Assembly: GCA_944325875.1 (NCBI GenBank)
Contig: CALVBU010000003.1
Coordinates: 1-64,000 of the forward strand
Direction: 5' to 3'
Length of the DNA stretch: 64,000 bases
Source of the DNA: Candidatus Gastranaerophilales bacterium
GTDB taxonomy: Bacteria > Cyanobacteriota > Vampirovibrionia > Gastranaerophilales > Gastranaerophilaceae
Position numbers and translations under genes: made by a program. Of this stretch, positions 1-8,256 are shown one piece after another. Under the pieces are notes generated by a model, which was given only the letters and a program-made list of their open reading frames with translations, was not told the origin of the DNA and made no database searches. Positions within the stretch are counted from its first letter, which is position 1, and every line of letters begins with the position of its first letter.

Positions 1-76
1 TCAAGTATTGTTCCTACCTATAGTAATCGCTCTTATTAATCTCAATTGGAACTGTTTAATTTAAATTTGTATCAAT

Positions 77-105
77 TAGACACAAATAAAATAAAAAAGT
101 ATAAT
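77..105 (+). promoter_or_regulatory. Sigma70-type promoter of the HEPN-CBS gene
   Basis: A -35 box TAGACA (77-82) and a perfect -10 box TATAAT (100-105) are separated by exactly 17 bases. They lie 27 bases upstream of the CBS-domain gene, whose ribosome binding site (GGAG) follows at about 117-120. The promoter assignment is inferred from the match to the consensus. Confidence 0.7.
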
Positions 106-131
106 GAGTTAAAATTGGAGATAAATACGGC

Positions 132-827
132 ATGAACAATTTAAATAACGAATTTTTTGAAGAATTTAAAAAATTAGAATGTCATTCAAAAAAGAAAAAT
201 CATAATAGATCTAATGATAAAACTTTTATAGATAATGATATTATATTATCAAGAAATAAAGAATTTTGGAATCGCTATAAAGATTATAGGAATATACTAG
301 CACATGAATGTGATAATAATCATTTTACAATTACAGAAGAAGGTTTAAATATTTTTAAAAATGCAGTAAATAAAATATTAAATCCATTAACAGCTTATCA
401 AATTTGTATAAAAAACGTATTTCAAGTTACAGAAAATGAAAACATTTCAATTGTAATAAAAAAAATGCAAAAAGAAAATTTTTCAAATATTCCTATTATT
501 GATAATAAAAAAAATGTAATTGGTATTTTTAATTCTTATACACTATTCACATTCTTTTTAAATAATCTTCATGAAATAATAATAGAACCCCAAAAGATGA
601 CAATAAAAGATTTTAAACAATATTATTCATTAGATATAAATGAAGATGTAAAATTTGAATTTATTTCTAAAAACACCCCTATTGAAGAAATGTTAAATTT
701 AATTGATAGATATAAACATAAAAATCAAAAAATTGAAGCTTTTCTTGTAACCGAAAATGGAGAATCTTCACAAAAATTATTAGGGATTATAACATCTTTT
801 GATTTACTTAAACATTTGAATATCTAA
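132..827 (+). CDS. HEPN-like domain fused to paired CBS domains
   Basis: The 231-residue protein has two parts. Residues 1-95 are helical and charged and contain RNILAH at 53-58. This matches the R-x4-H signature of HEPN domains, many of which are RNases in toxin-antitoxin and abortive-infection systems. Residues about 100-143 and 182-231 look like a CBS pair (hydrophobic strands around IPIID and LGIITSFDLL); such pairs usually bind adenosine nucleotides and gate an attached activity. No signal peptide or membrane segment is visible. The gene has its own strong promoter and a GGAG ribosome binding site. It sits in the same island as a KAP NTPase and a recombinase. The CBS call is fairly safe. 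The HEPN call rests on one short motif, and a nucleotide-sensing RNase is only a hypothesis. Confidence 0.65.
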   Translation: MNNLNNEFFEEFKKLECHSKKKNHNRSNDKTFIDNDIILSRNKEFWNRYKDYRNILAHECDNNHFTITEEGLNIFKNAVNKILNPLTAYQICIKNVFQVTENENISIVIKKMQKENFSNIPIIDNKKNVIGIFNSYTLFTFFLNNLHEIIIEPQKMTIKDFKQYYSLDINEDVKFEFISKNTPIEEMLNLIDRYKHKNQKIEAFLVTENGESSQKLLGIITSFDLLKHLNI

Positions 828-917
828 AACTCAATATACTATAATATGAAATATCAGTAAAATATAATCACTTATCGTTGAAAATCAATATATGCAAAAG
901 AAAATTTTGAGCTAAAA

Positions 918-1151
918 TTACATTCTCTCAATATACCAATTCGAATTTCCAAAATGATTAAAATTCCATTGAAGTTGAAAATAAAAATTATATTCCATTG
1001 AATTATCATCTTTAAAATTATAAGAATACTTATTTAACTGAGTTTTGCGATAGCTTTCAAAAGCGTACTGAATTTCTTTTGCAAACTTTTTTCTAAATTC
1101 TGGATATGTTATGTTTAATGTTTCTTTTGTAAGTTTATTTTTTAGAATCAT
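918..1151 (-). CDS. Small hypothetical protein
   Basis: A 77-residue charged protein of unrecognised family, rich in aromatic residues near its C-terminus (repeated F/Y/W-N pairs). The ATG at 1151 is chosen because GGAGGG lies 5 bases upstream on the minus strand; longer readings from 1187 lack a comparable site. It is the only minus-strand gene in the island and is convergent with the HEPN-CBS gene. No function can be assigned. Confidence 0.5.
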   Translation of the reverse strand: MILKNKLTKETLNITYPEFRKKFAKEIQYAFESYRKTQLNKYSYNFKDDNSMEYNFYFQLQWNFNHFGNSNWYIERM

Positions 1152-1343
1152 CTGTACCCTCCAATGGCATAATAACTGCAAATTCATTTTTCAAGTCTCA
1201 TATTTTGTAGCAATACTCATCACTCTAGACTTTTTAAATGTCAAGCAAAACCATTCAAAGCTTATCATTCAGACACAATTTATTATTTAATAAATGCCAT
1301 TTTCATAAAATAAATATGCTATAATTAACAAAAGGAGATGCAC

Positions 1344-1664
1344 ATGACTATCAAATTTCCAATAAAATACAACAATCAGACTGTAACTAAAGAAATGTTT
1401 TTGGAAACATTGAATTATATTATTTGTTTTATTGAAAACCATTTTAATTGCGATTTAGAAATATATAGAAATGCATTGACTGTATTCAAATCAATGATTA
1501 AAGCTGCTAATGGTATAAATGATAGACGCCCAAATAAAGAATTGTGTAAACAAGCTTTTGATGTTCTTGAACAAATAAAAAATTTTAATGCAGATGAGAA
1601 AACAAAAAGACAAAATCAAGAAAAATGTGCTTGGTGTAAACTTATGATTGAAAAATTTTACTAG
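1344..1664 (+). CDS. Hypothetical protein, possibly an accessory of the KAP NTPase
   Basis: A 106-residue soluble, mostly helical protein with a C-terminal CAWC pair (residues about 96-99 from this start). The second of two closely spaced ATGs is preferred because AAAGGAG (1331-1337) sits 6 bases before it. A TATAAT box at 1318-1323 suggests its own promoter. It lies about 90 bases upstream of the KAP NTPase in the same direction. The family is not recognised, so any partnership with the NTPase is positional inference only. Confidence 0.55.
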   Translation: MTIKFPIKYNNQTVTKEMFLETLNYIICFIENHFNCDLEIYRNALTVFKSMIKAANGINDRRPNKELCKQAFDVLEQIKNFNADEKTKRQNQEKCAWCKLMIEKFY

Positions 1665-1754
1665 TTCTATTTAATATAAAAAATAATTAGAACTGAGAAA
1701 TTATCAGATAATATTTTTAATTATATTACTTTTTTATATTGGAGATTAAAAATA

Positions 1755-3077
1755 ATGTTAGAATCAGCATTTGAAGATGATAAGCTCGAAAGAAAAGAAA
1801 TTGCAGAAAATTTTAAAAATATATTATTGAATACAGATTTAAATGTTATTAGTGTTTCTGCACCTTGGGGTGGCGGTAAAACATATTTTATTCAAAACCT
1901 TATTAAACTTATGGAAAATGACTCAATAAATATTTTGTACAACGCATGGGAATCAGATTTTTATGAATCTCCATTGATACCAATATTTGTAGAGCTATTT
2001 AATGAACTGGAAAAAGTAGATCCAGAAACAAAACTCGAAGAAGACATAAAATGGACTAAAGAATTCGCTGAAAATATTTGTAAAAAATCTTCATTCCAAA
2101 TCGGTGTTAATTTAGGTGTTGTAAATTGTGCAGCAAATTTTGATCCAGATAAAAAAATGATTGATTCAGAATACATAGAATTAAAAGAAAAAATGCATGA
2201 ATTCAAAATTAAATTAACAAGTATTCAAACAAAGCTCAATAAAAAAATTATTATATTTGTTGATGAATTAGACCGTTGTCACCCAATGTATACTATTAAA
2301 ACACTTGAGATAATTAAACATTTCTTTGGTATTCCTAATATTATTTTTGTTTTGTCTGTTGATAAGAAGCAAATAGAAAACTCTGTAAGACAAATTTTTG
2401 GAGTCAACATAGGTGAAGAAAATGGCTATTTACGAAAATTTATTGATGTAGATTTTCAATTACCTACCCCTTCTATGGAACAGCTCGCATATTATAATTT
2501 AACTCAACTATGGGATAAAATTAATAAATTTATAGAAGATGGGCGATATTATAATTATAATCTTCAAATGAAAGAAGTAGCCTACGCGACTTATCCTGAG
2601 CCTGATTATGATAAAGAGCAAAATTATCTAAGCCATTTAATCTCAGAAATATCGAAAGTTTTAAATTTTTCAGCAAGAGACCTTGAAAAATTTTTTGTAA
2701 GGTTAAATTTAACTTTAGATATATTATTAGAAAAAGATATTTTGTTTATTGAACCTGTTTTAGTATTAAACGCTCTAGCTATTGTTAATATTGAAGTTTT
2801 TGATGACTATTTGAAAGACGATTTGTTAGAAAAATCAAAAGAACTAAATAAACTATTCCCAATTTGGAAGGGGATATTTAATAATTCATATATCGCAAAC
2901 TTAAGGCACGTGCATCGATGTGTTAGTATAGAAAAAAATACTGTAGAAAGCAATGTGTATAAATTAGAAATCATTTTAAAGAAATTAGGATTAAAAACTA
3001 TGGAACAAGGTGAGTTATATTTGACAAATTATCCAGAAAAAATAAAATTCATCCATAATTTTAATAATATGGAATAG
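1755..3077 (+). CDS. KAP family P-loop NTPase
   Basis: The 440-residue protein carries a Walker A motif APWGGGKT at residues 36-43. A Walker B with the diagnostic continuation FVDELDRC lies near residues 165-174, followed by a KTLEIIKHFF segment typical of KAP NTPases (PF07693 family). KAP proteins are STAND-related ATPases, often membrane linked, and some (for example PifA of plasmid F) cause phage exclusion. No convincing transmembrane pair is visible between Walker A and B here, so this looks like a soluble member. The start has GGAG about 10 bases upstream. It lies between two small unknown genes in an island with a HEPN-CBS gene and a recombinase, which favours a defence or conflict role without proving it. 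Confidence 0.85.
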   Translation: MLESAFEDDKLERKEIAENFKNILLNTDLNVISVSAPWGGGKTYFIQNLIKLMENDSINILYNAWESDFYESPLIPIFVELFNELEKVDPETKLEEDIKWTKEFAENICKKSSFQIGVNLGVVNCAANFDPDKKMIDSEYIELKEKMHEFKIKLTSIQTKLNKKIIIFVDELDRCHPMYTIKTLEIIKHFFGIPNIIFVLSVDKKQIENSVRQIFGVNIGEENGYLRKFIDVDFQLPTPSMEQLAYYNLTQLWDKINKFIEDGRYYNYNLQMKEVAYATYPEPDYDKEQNYLSHLISEISKVLNFSARDLEKFFVRLNLTLDILLEKDILFIEPVLVLNALAIVNIEVFDDYLKDDLLEKSKELNKLFPIWKGIFNNSYIANLRHVHRCVSIEKNTVESNVYKLEIILKKLGLKTMEQGELYLTNYPEKIKFIHNFNNME

Positions 3078-3157
3078 TTTTTATAATAGTTATTTTATAC
3101 TTGCAAAAAAATTCTTTTGAGTGATGTATGTAACTACAAAACTTGAAAGGATTTTTT

Positions 3158-3307
3158 ATGGCATATTTAGAAGATCTTATTAATGCTTTAATGGAAATTA
3201 AAAACTTAGATCCTGAAAATAAAAGTGCAAATATTTATATCGCAGGTAAATATTTATTTATCCGAAGGCCTGATCAAGAAGACGGTTATTATATTGAACT
3301 AAAATGA
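3158..3307 (+). CDS. 49-residue hypothetical protein
   Basis: A short ORF (MAYLEDLINA at its start, ending YYIELK) with GAAAGG 7 bases before the ATG. Its composition is that of a real small globular protein: a helix with LMEIKNLDP, then strands. It lies between the KAP NTPase and the DUF2924 gene on the same strand. No family is recognised. Confidence 0.5.
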   Translation: MAYLEDLINALMEIKNLDPENKSANIYIAGKYLFIRRPDQEDGYYIELK

Positions 3308-3379
3308 TACAATTTGTGTCTTTACCCTTGATATTGCAAGAATAAAGAGCGATAAATGCTAATACATAAAGGATTTAAT

Positions 3380-3712
3380 ATGAATAATAAACTGCTTGAT
3401 AGAAAAATGGAACGATGGAAAGAAAAATATCATGATTTTTCTCCAGAATTAAAGAAGCAAATAGATAAATTAGTTTTGAAATTTGAGGCTAAATCCACTT
3501 TAATTGATTGTACTTTGAATACGATGCAATCAAAAGCTACACTAATAGGGAAGCGATTTCTAAGAGAATATAATGGAAAAATACATGAAGTAAAAGCTCT
3601 AGAACAAGGCTTTTATTATAATAATAAAATTTATAAAAGTCTTTCTGCAATTGCTTATGAAATTACTGGGACTAGATGGAACGGAAAAAGATTCTTCGGA
3701 GTATGTAAATGA
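3380..3712 (+). CDS. DUF2924 domain protein, recombinase partner
   Basis: A 110-residue protein whose second half has the DUF2924 pattern: G-x-R-F-x-R-E-Y-N-G, a central GFYYNNKIYKSLSAIA stretch, then EITGTRWNGKRFFG near the C-terminus. DUF2924 genes are commonly found directly before large serine recombinases in prophages and islands. Here the two reading frames overlap by 4 bases (ATGA), so they are probably translationally coupled. The ATG at 3380 is chosen over an in-frame ATG at 3356 because AAAGGA lies 6 bases upstream. The molecular function is unknown; a DNA-directing accessory factor for the recombinase is a reasonable guess. Confidence 0.8.
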   Translation: MNNKLLDRKMERWKEKYHDFSPELKKQIDKLVLKFEAKSTLIDCTLNTMQSKATLIGKRFLREYNGKIHEVKALEQGFYYNNKIYKSLSAIAYEITGTRWNGKRFFGVCK

Positions 3713-5283
3713 TTAAAAAAATCAGATGCGCAATATATACTAGAAAATCATCAGAAGAAGGTCTTGAACAAGATTTTAACTCTCTTGATGCACAGAGAGA
3801 AGCTTGCGAATCTTATATTAATTCTCAAAAACACGAAGGTTGGATTCTAGTTAACAAACAATATAATGACGGAGGTTTTTCTGGTGGAACAATTGATAGA
3901 CCAGCATTTAAAGAGCTTTTAGAAGATATAAAAATGGATAAAATAGATATAGTTGTAGTTTATAAAGTTGACAGACTTACACGTTCATTAATGGATTTCG
4001 CAAAAATTGTTGATATATTTGATAAACACGCAACTTCTTTTGTATCCATTACTCAACAGTTTAATACTACAACATCTATGGGACGTTTAACTTTAAATAT
4101 GTTATTGTCATTTGCACAATTTGAAAGAGAAGTTACAAGTGAAAGATTAAGAGATAAATTTGCAGCTTCTCGTAAAAAAGGAATGTTCCTTCATGGTACA
4201 GCCCCATTAGGCTATAAAAAAGAAAACGGGACTTTGATAGAAATTCCAGAACAAGCAAAGATAGTTAGATTAATATTTAACAAGTATTTAGATCTCGGGT
4301 CAAGTATAAAACTTCAAAAATATCTAGAAGAAAATAATATAAAAACAGTGAATGGTAAAAATTTTAGTGTCGGACATATTTCAAAAATTCTAAATAATAA
4401 AGTTTATATTGGTAAAATTACCTATAAAAATGAAGAATATGAAGGCTTACATAATGGAATTATTGAGCCTGATTTATTTGAAAGAGTGCAACAAGGTATC
4501 AAAAACAATAAAGGTGAAAGGAAATATGCAACAAATAATAATCAATATGCTCTATTAAGTTCTAAATTATTTGATGATAAAGGAAACTATATGTCTCCTA
4601 CATATAGTTATAATCGACATAAGAAGCGTTATCGTTATTATGTATCACAAGCTAATATCCAACATAAAAAAGACTTTGCGGGTTCAGTAAATAAAATTCC
4701 TGGAGATGAAATTGAAAACATTGTAAAACAGGAAATAGCAGCTTTTATTTCGAATAAAACTAAAATTCAACCATATTTAAACAATTATGCATTAGAGGTC
4801 CAGAATACAATTTTAAGTTCTCTTGAAGATTTAAAGCTTAATGATCAGATAATACGATTAATTGTACATAAAGTGACAATATCTAAAGACAATATTGAAT
4901 TAGAATTAAATAAAAATATAACAATTAAGATTTTAGAAAATCTAGATTACAATAAAGAAATACCCATAAATATTCAAGATACTGAATTTATCATAATTAA
5001 AAAAGATATAAAAATAGTTTCAACTCCAAGCCATGGCAATAAACTAATTATAGGAGATGAAGTTAAATACAATTCTACTTTAATAAATGCGATAATAAAA
5101 GGCTTTTATTATTATAAATTATGGAAAGAAGAAAAGTTATCCCCAGAACAGAAAAAGAGTACATATATTTACAGATTAATGAATTTAAGATTTTTACCTC
5201 CTAATATTGTAGAAGATGTTTTAAATGGAAGACAAGCTGCAGAAATTACTGTAAAAAAGCTCTACGAGTTTGCAAAACTTTAA
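3709..5283 (+). CDS. Large serine recombinase
   Basis: A 524-residue site-specific recombinase. The resolvase/invertase catalytic domain occupies about residues 5-150, with the nucleophile in YTRKSS (Ser14), a DGGFSGGTIDRP loop and the VVYKVDRLTRS segment. The recombinase domain (about 170-270) contains TAPLGYKKENG and a YIGKITYKNEEYEGLHNGII block. The C-terminal third is helical and variable. Such enzymes integrate and excise elements between short att sites without tRNA homology. It is the last gene of the island and is coupled to the DUF2924 gene, so it is the likely mover of this region. All catalytic-domain landmarks are present, so it looks intact. Confidence 0.95.
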   Translation: MIKKIRCAIYTRKSSEEGLEQDFNSLDAQREACESYINSQKHEGWILVNKQYNDGGFSGGTIDRPAFKELLEDIKMDKIDIVVVYKVDRLTRSLMDFAKIVDIFDKHATSFVSITQQFNTTTSMGRLTLNMLLSFAQFEREVTSERLRDKFAASRKKGMFLHGTAPLGYKKENGTLIEIPEQAKIVRLIFNKYLDLGSSIKLQKYLEENNIKTVNGKNFSVGHISKILNNKVYIGKITYKNEEYEGLHNGIIEPDLFERVQQGIKNNKGERKYATNNNQYALLSSKLFDDKGNYMSPTYSYNRHKKRYRYYVSQANIQHKKDFAGSVNKIPGDEIENIVKQEIAAFISNKTKIQPYLNNYALEVQNTILSSLEDLKLNDQIIRLIVHKVTISKDNIELELNKNITIKILENLDYNKEIPINIQDTEFIIIKKDIKIVSTPSHGNKLIIGDEVKYNSTLINAIIKGFYYYKLWKEEKLSPEQKKSTYIYRLMNLRFLPPNIVEDVLNGRQAAEITVKKLYEFAKL

Positions 5284-5597
5284 TAATTTTAATTATCAAA
5301 TTTTTACTCGAAAATCTAGATAACAAGTCTAGATACATTTGTTATAATGGATAATTTTAATACAAGCATCTATGTAATCTTAATTTGTAAAAAGTTTTTA
5401 GAAATGAAATAATTAACAAGATAAGCTTGCACTTCGAAAAATCTAGTCTGAGACTTTTTTGAATTTTCGGTATAGATTTTAACAAATGAACATAAATTAA
5501 GTCTCAAAATATGATATTAATAATAAAAAATGCCCGAAATTCGGGCATTTTCTTAAACTTATAACTTGCACTTGATGTGCTTTATATACTAAAAAAC
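5284..5597. other. Non-coding junction between island and tRNA-Ser
   Basis: No gene is seen in this 314-base stretch. It holds a hairpin at about 5437-5474 (CGAAAA...TTTTCG arms around AGTC-TGA-GACT) and an intrinsic terminator at 5528-5551. The att site of the serine recombinase could lie here, but no direct repeat with the start of the window was found. Confidence 0.5.
5528..5551. terminator. Intrinsic terminator, probably bidirectional
   Basis: AAATGCCCGAA and its complement TTCGGGCATTT form a compact GC-centred stem. A-rich and T-rich flanks on either side suit transcription from either direction. It can end the recombinase transcript on the plus strand and the tRNA-Ser transcript on the minus strand. 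Confidence 0.8.
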
Positions 5598-5685
5598 GGA
5601 GTAATAGGGATTTGAACCCTAGATGCAGATTGCTCCACATAACACCTTAGCAGGGTGCCGCCTTCAGCCACTCGGCCATTACTCC
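5598..5685 (-). tRNA. tRNA-Ser (GCU anticodon)
   Basis: An 88-base type II tRNA on the minus strand. It has a perfect 7-bp acceptor stem (GGAGTAA/TTACTCC), a D arm beginning GGCCGAGTGG, an anticodon loop CTGCTAA reading GCT, a long variable arm and a GGTTCAAATCC T arm. CCA is not encoded. The long variable arm and anticodon identify a serine tRNA for AGC/AGU codons. It borders the recombinase island. Confidence 0.97.
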
Positions 5686-5839
5686 ATTTCTATTATTTAT
5701 TTGTCATGCTGAAACAATTCAGCATCAATTATATTTTTAATATAACATAAATATTTTTTTTCGTAAACGGTTTTATTTTATTTTTTTCAAGCTATAATAT
5801 TATTAATAACACAAATGCTTATTATGAAAGGTTTTTAAT

Positions 5840-6355
5840 ATGATTGAAATGAAAGTTATGGGTATTGCACTTGATACTAGAACTGGTTCTCCTATCGTAG
5901 TTTTACACGATAAAGAGAATAGAAAAGCTTTACCAATTTGGATTGGTTCAGCTGAAGCAAGCGCTATTATTAGAAAAATAGAAAATCTTGCTGTTGCCAG
6001 ACCTATGACACACGATTTAATAATCAATATTATTGAAAAAACCGGTTATCATCTCGATAAAGTCGAAATTAACGACGTCGAAAAAGATACTTATTACGCA
6101 ACACTATTCTTAAAAAATGATAACGATGAAATTCTTGAAATTGATTCAAGACCTTCTGACGCAATTGCTATTGCAATTCGAGTTGATGCACCTATATTTG
6201 TAACAGCTAATGTTATATCTAACGGTTCAGTATCCACCGACTCGGCAAGAGACGAAGAAGAAGCTCAAGAATTTAAAAAATTCGTTCAAAGCATTAAACC
6301 TTCTGATTTTGCTAAATTAATGAAAGATAACGATCACCACGAAAGTGACCAATAA
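5840..6355 (+). CDS. Bifunctional nuclease (DUF151/BFN) domain protein
   Basis: The 171-residue protein has a BFN domain (PF02577) over about residues 1-130. It shows the family hallmarks LDTRTGSPIVVLHDKENRKALPIWIG at 12-37, AxAIIRKIENLAVARPMTHDL, and a conserved IDSRPSDAIAIAIR segment near 110. Family members in plants and bacteria have been reported to have DNase/RNase activity, but in most bacteria the role is undefined. The C-terminal 40 residues are acidic and look unstructured. A TATAAT box (5793-5798) and a GAAAGG ribosome site precede it. It is divergent from tRNA-Ser. Confidence 0.92.
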   Translation: MIEMKVMGIALDTRTGSPIVVLHDKENRKALPIWIGSAEASAIIRKIENLAVARPMTHDLIINIIEKTGYHLDKVEINDVEKDTYYATLFLKNDNDEILEIDSRPSDAIAIAIRVDAPIFVTANVISNGSVSTDSARDEEEAQEFKKFVQSIKPSDFAKLMKDNDHHESDQ

Positions 6356-6503
6356 AAGAATTTTAATTATAACTTTATCATACTCAATATTAGAAATTTA
6401 AAATATATAATAAATTAAAAATTGTTACAAATATTTTGGATATTGAAATTAATATTCAATTATAGTTTTTTATATATATGAGAGAGTATAAAAAGAGGTC
6501 AAA

Positions 6504-6701
6504 ATGCTTGATTCAGTAAAAGCTGTTCAAGCCCAACAGTTGTACAGAGTTCAACCTGTAGCTTACAACGATGGCTCAAACGGCAGACAACCACAAAAAA
6601 ATTCTGAAGTTAACTTCTTTGCAAATGGCGGACATAACCTGAATTACCCGTCTGTCAAAGGCAGTGAAACTTTAGGAAAATCATTAGACTTTCTAGCTTA
6701 A
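6504..6701 (+). CDS. Small protein with LDFLA C-terminus (pair member 1)
   Basis: A 65-residue polar protein rich in Asn, Gln and Gly with no signal peptide or membrane helix. AGAGGT lies 5 bases before the ATG. It shares a C-terminal layout with the next gene: an NLNYP/NLNHP block, a spacer of small residues, then K-x-LD[F/L]LA at the very end. The two are therefore probably diverged copies. The function is unknown. A constant C-terminal tail on a disordered body would suit an export, docking or proteolysis signal, but that is speculation. Confidence 0.6.
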   Translation: MLDSVKAVQAQQLYRVQPVAYNDGSNGRQPQKNSEVNFFANGGHNLNYPSVKGSETLGKSLDFLA

Positions 6702-6744
6702 TTTTTCTTAACAATTTAGTAAATTTAGGCAATTTTTTTGATAC

Positions 6745-6769
6745 CCTATACTTTATAATAGTATAGGGA
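6745..6769. repeat. Perfect 9-bp inverted repeat between the paired small genes
   Basis: CCCTATACT (6745-6753) and AGTATAGGG (6761-6769) flank TTATAAT. There is no T-run after the hairpin, so an intrinsic terminator is unlikely. An operator overlapping a -10-like TATAAT, or an RNA hairpin in the leader of the second small gene, are the alternatives. Confidence 0.6.
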
Positions 6770-6792
6770 TAAATTAATATGGGGAATAATTT

Positions 6793-6999
6793 ATGTCATT
6801 ATCTGTCGGAAAGATTTTAGGAATAAGTGCAGGTTATAAAGCAGGCAATATTAGCAAACCTGAATTTACACTTGCAAACAATTTTATTCAACAATCTGTA
6901 TCTTCAGCTCAAACTTATAATTTAAATCATCCAGCTCAAGCAAACTCTACACCTTATGGAGAGTCTCCGAGAGCTAAACATTTAGACTTATTAGCGTAA
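6793..6999 (+). CDS. Small protein with LDLLA C-terminus (pair member 2)
   Basis: A 68-residue protein, Ser/Asn/Ala rich, without recognised domains. The ending AKHLDLLA parallels GKSLDFLA of the preceding gene, and TYNLNHPAQ parallels HNLNYPSVK. Ninety bases separate the two genes and contain a palindrome. GGGG lies about 8 bases before the ATG. A bidirectional terminator follows. No function is recognised. Confidence 0.6.
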   Translation: MSLSVGKILGISAGYKAGNISKPEFTLANNFIQQSVSSAQTYNLNHPAQANSTPYGESPRAKHLDLLA

Positions 7000-7025
7000 A
7001 TAAATGCAATCTCGAATATAAAAAC

Positions 7026-7053
7026 AAAGCAGCAGACAATAGTTTGCTGCTTT
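7026..7053. terminator. Bidirectional intrinsic terminator
   Basis: AAAGCAGCA (7026-7034) pairs with TGCTGCTTT (7045-7053). It lies between two convergent genes and has T-rich sequence on one side and A-rich sequence on the other, so it can serve both. Confidence 0.8.
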
Positions 7054-7058
7054 TGTGT

Positions 7059-7304
7059 TTATTCAACAAGCTCATATAAAGTCGACGATTCTTGAATACT
7101 TACATTATTAGAAGGAATACGTAAAACCTTTGCTTTTACTTTTCTATTTGCGTATTCAATCTCAATAATATCCCCTTCTTTTAGCTGCTTACCTGCTTTT
7201 GCAGGATTTCCGTTTACAGAAATTCTCCCCATATCCGAAACTTCATTAGCAACCGTCCGACGCTTTATCAATCTTGAAACTTTTAAAAACTTATCTAATC
7301 TCAT
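7059..7304 (-). CDS. rqcP: S4-domain RNA-binding protein, RqcP-like
   Basis: An 81-residue protein that is essentially a single S4 domain: MRLDKFLKVSRLIKRRTVAN at the N-terminus, then GRISVNGNPAKAGKQLKEGD and a short basic tail. This length and pattern match RqcP/YabO, the small S4 factor that works with RqcH on stalled 50S subunits in ribosome quality control and adds C-terminal alanine tails. Heat-shock protein Hsp15 is the other short S4 family, but it is usually longer with a basic extension. The gene is monocistronic here, convergent with the small-protein pair. Confidence 0.8.
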   Translation of the reverse strand: MRLDKFLKVSRLIKRRTVANEVSDMGRISVNGNPAKAGKQLKEGDIIEIEYANRKVKAKVLRIPSNNVSIQESSTLYELVE

Positions 7305-7371
7305 ATTTACATTCTAACATACAAAAAAACGTTTATGATATAATCTTTATGGATATTAACGGAGTTTTTAC

Positions 7372-8178
7372 ATGAAAAAATTATTTATTTATTTATTGTT
7401 TATCTTTTCGATTTTTTCCCAGATGGCATTTGCTTCTGATATAAAATTTGTACAAGTAACAGATGTTCATTACTCAAGAAATAACGAATATTCAGAAAAA
7501 GTATTAAAAGCTACCGTAGAAGATATCAATCAAATTGAGGGAGTATCTTTTGTTATTTTCACTGGAGATAACATAAACAGACCAAATCCTGAAGATTTAA
7601 TTAAATTCACAAACATTATCAATAAATTAAAGGCTCCTTATTATATTGTAATAGGAAACCATGACGTATTTAAATCAAATGGGCTTTCAAAAGACAGATA
7701 TCTTGAAATAATCAGAGCCAATAATATTTTATTCAGACAAAAAACACCTGATTACTATTTTAGAAAAGGCGACTTTGGCTTTATTATCGCTGATGGAGCA
7801 AAAGAGATAATACCAGGCGCAAACGGATATTTTAAAGAATCGACTTTAAAATTTGTAGATAAGCAATTATCTAAACATAAAAAACAAAAAATCGTTATAT
7901 TCCAACATTTTCCTTTAGTTGCACCATTTGAATCAAAATCCCATAATACATATAAAGCTGATGAATATATAAAATTACTAGGTAAACATTCTAATGTTAT
8001 AGCGATAATATCAGGACATTACCATACGAATGGAGAAAAAATGCAAGATGGAATTTATCATATTAGCTCACCTTCTTTACTAAAATTACCACATCAATAT
8101 AAAATTATTGATATTAACATTACAAAAGGGTTTTCTCCAATGATATACACTCAATTAAGGGAAGTAGCTGTTGAGTAG
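7372..8178 (+). CDS. Exported calcineurin-like metallophosphoesterase
   Basis: The 268-residue protein begins with a clear signal peptide (MKK, a hydrophobic stretch to about residue 21, and a likely cut after MAFA). The metallophosphoesterase motifs then follow in order: D-x-H in TDVHYS, GDN in FTGDN, GNHD near residue 94, QHFP and GHYH near 213. These are the ligands of a two-metal centre. It therefore probably acts in the periplasm or at the surface on a phosphoester. The substrate cannot be told. It precedes the CorC-type gene by about 80 bases on the same strand. Confidence 0.9.
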   Translation: MKKLFIYLLFIFSIFSQMAFASDIKFVQVTDVHYSRNNEYSEKVLKATVEDINQIEGVSFVIFTGDNINRPNPEDLIKFTNIINKLKAPYYIVIGNHDVFKSNGLSKDRYLEIIRANNILFRQKTPDYYFRKGDFGFIIADGAKEIIPGANGYFKESTLKFVDKQLSKHKKQKIVIFQHFPLVAPFESKSHNTYKADEYIKLLGKHSNVIAIISGHYHTNGEKMQDGIYHISSPSLLKLPHQYKIIDINITKGFSPMIYTQLREVAVE

Positions 8179-8256
8179 CGAGCTTCCTTGCATTTTTTGG
8201 CTAATAATATTATAATTGCATTAATAAGTAAGATTAGAAAAGGAAACATAATAATA

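Noticed and set aside
5561-5594. TTGCAC followed by TATACT near tRNA-Ser, resembling the kdsA promoter
   Set aside because: The two boxes are only 13 bases apart and would drive antisense transcription of the tRNA; chance similarity is more likely.
7372-8178. Metallophosphoesterase as a cyclic-nucleotide defence enzyme
   Set aside because: It has a signal peptide and lies among housekeeping genes, so a cytoplasmic signalling role is not supported.
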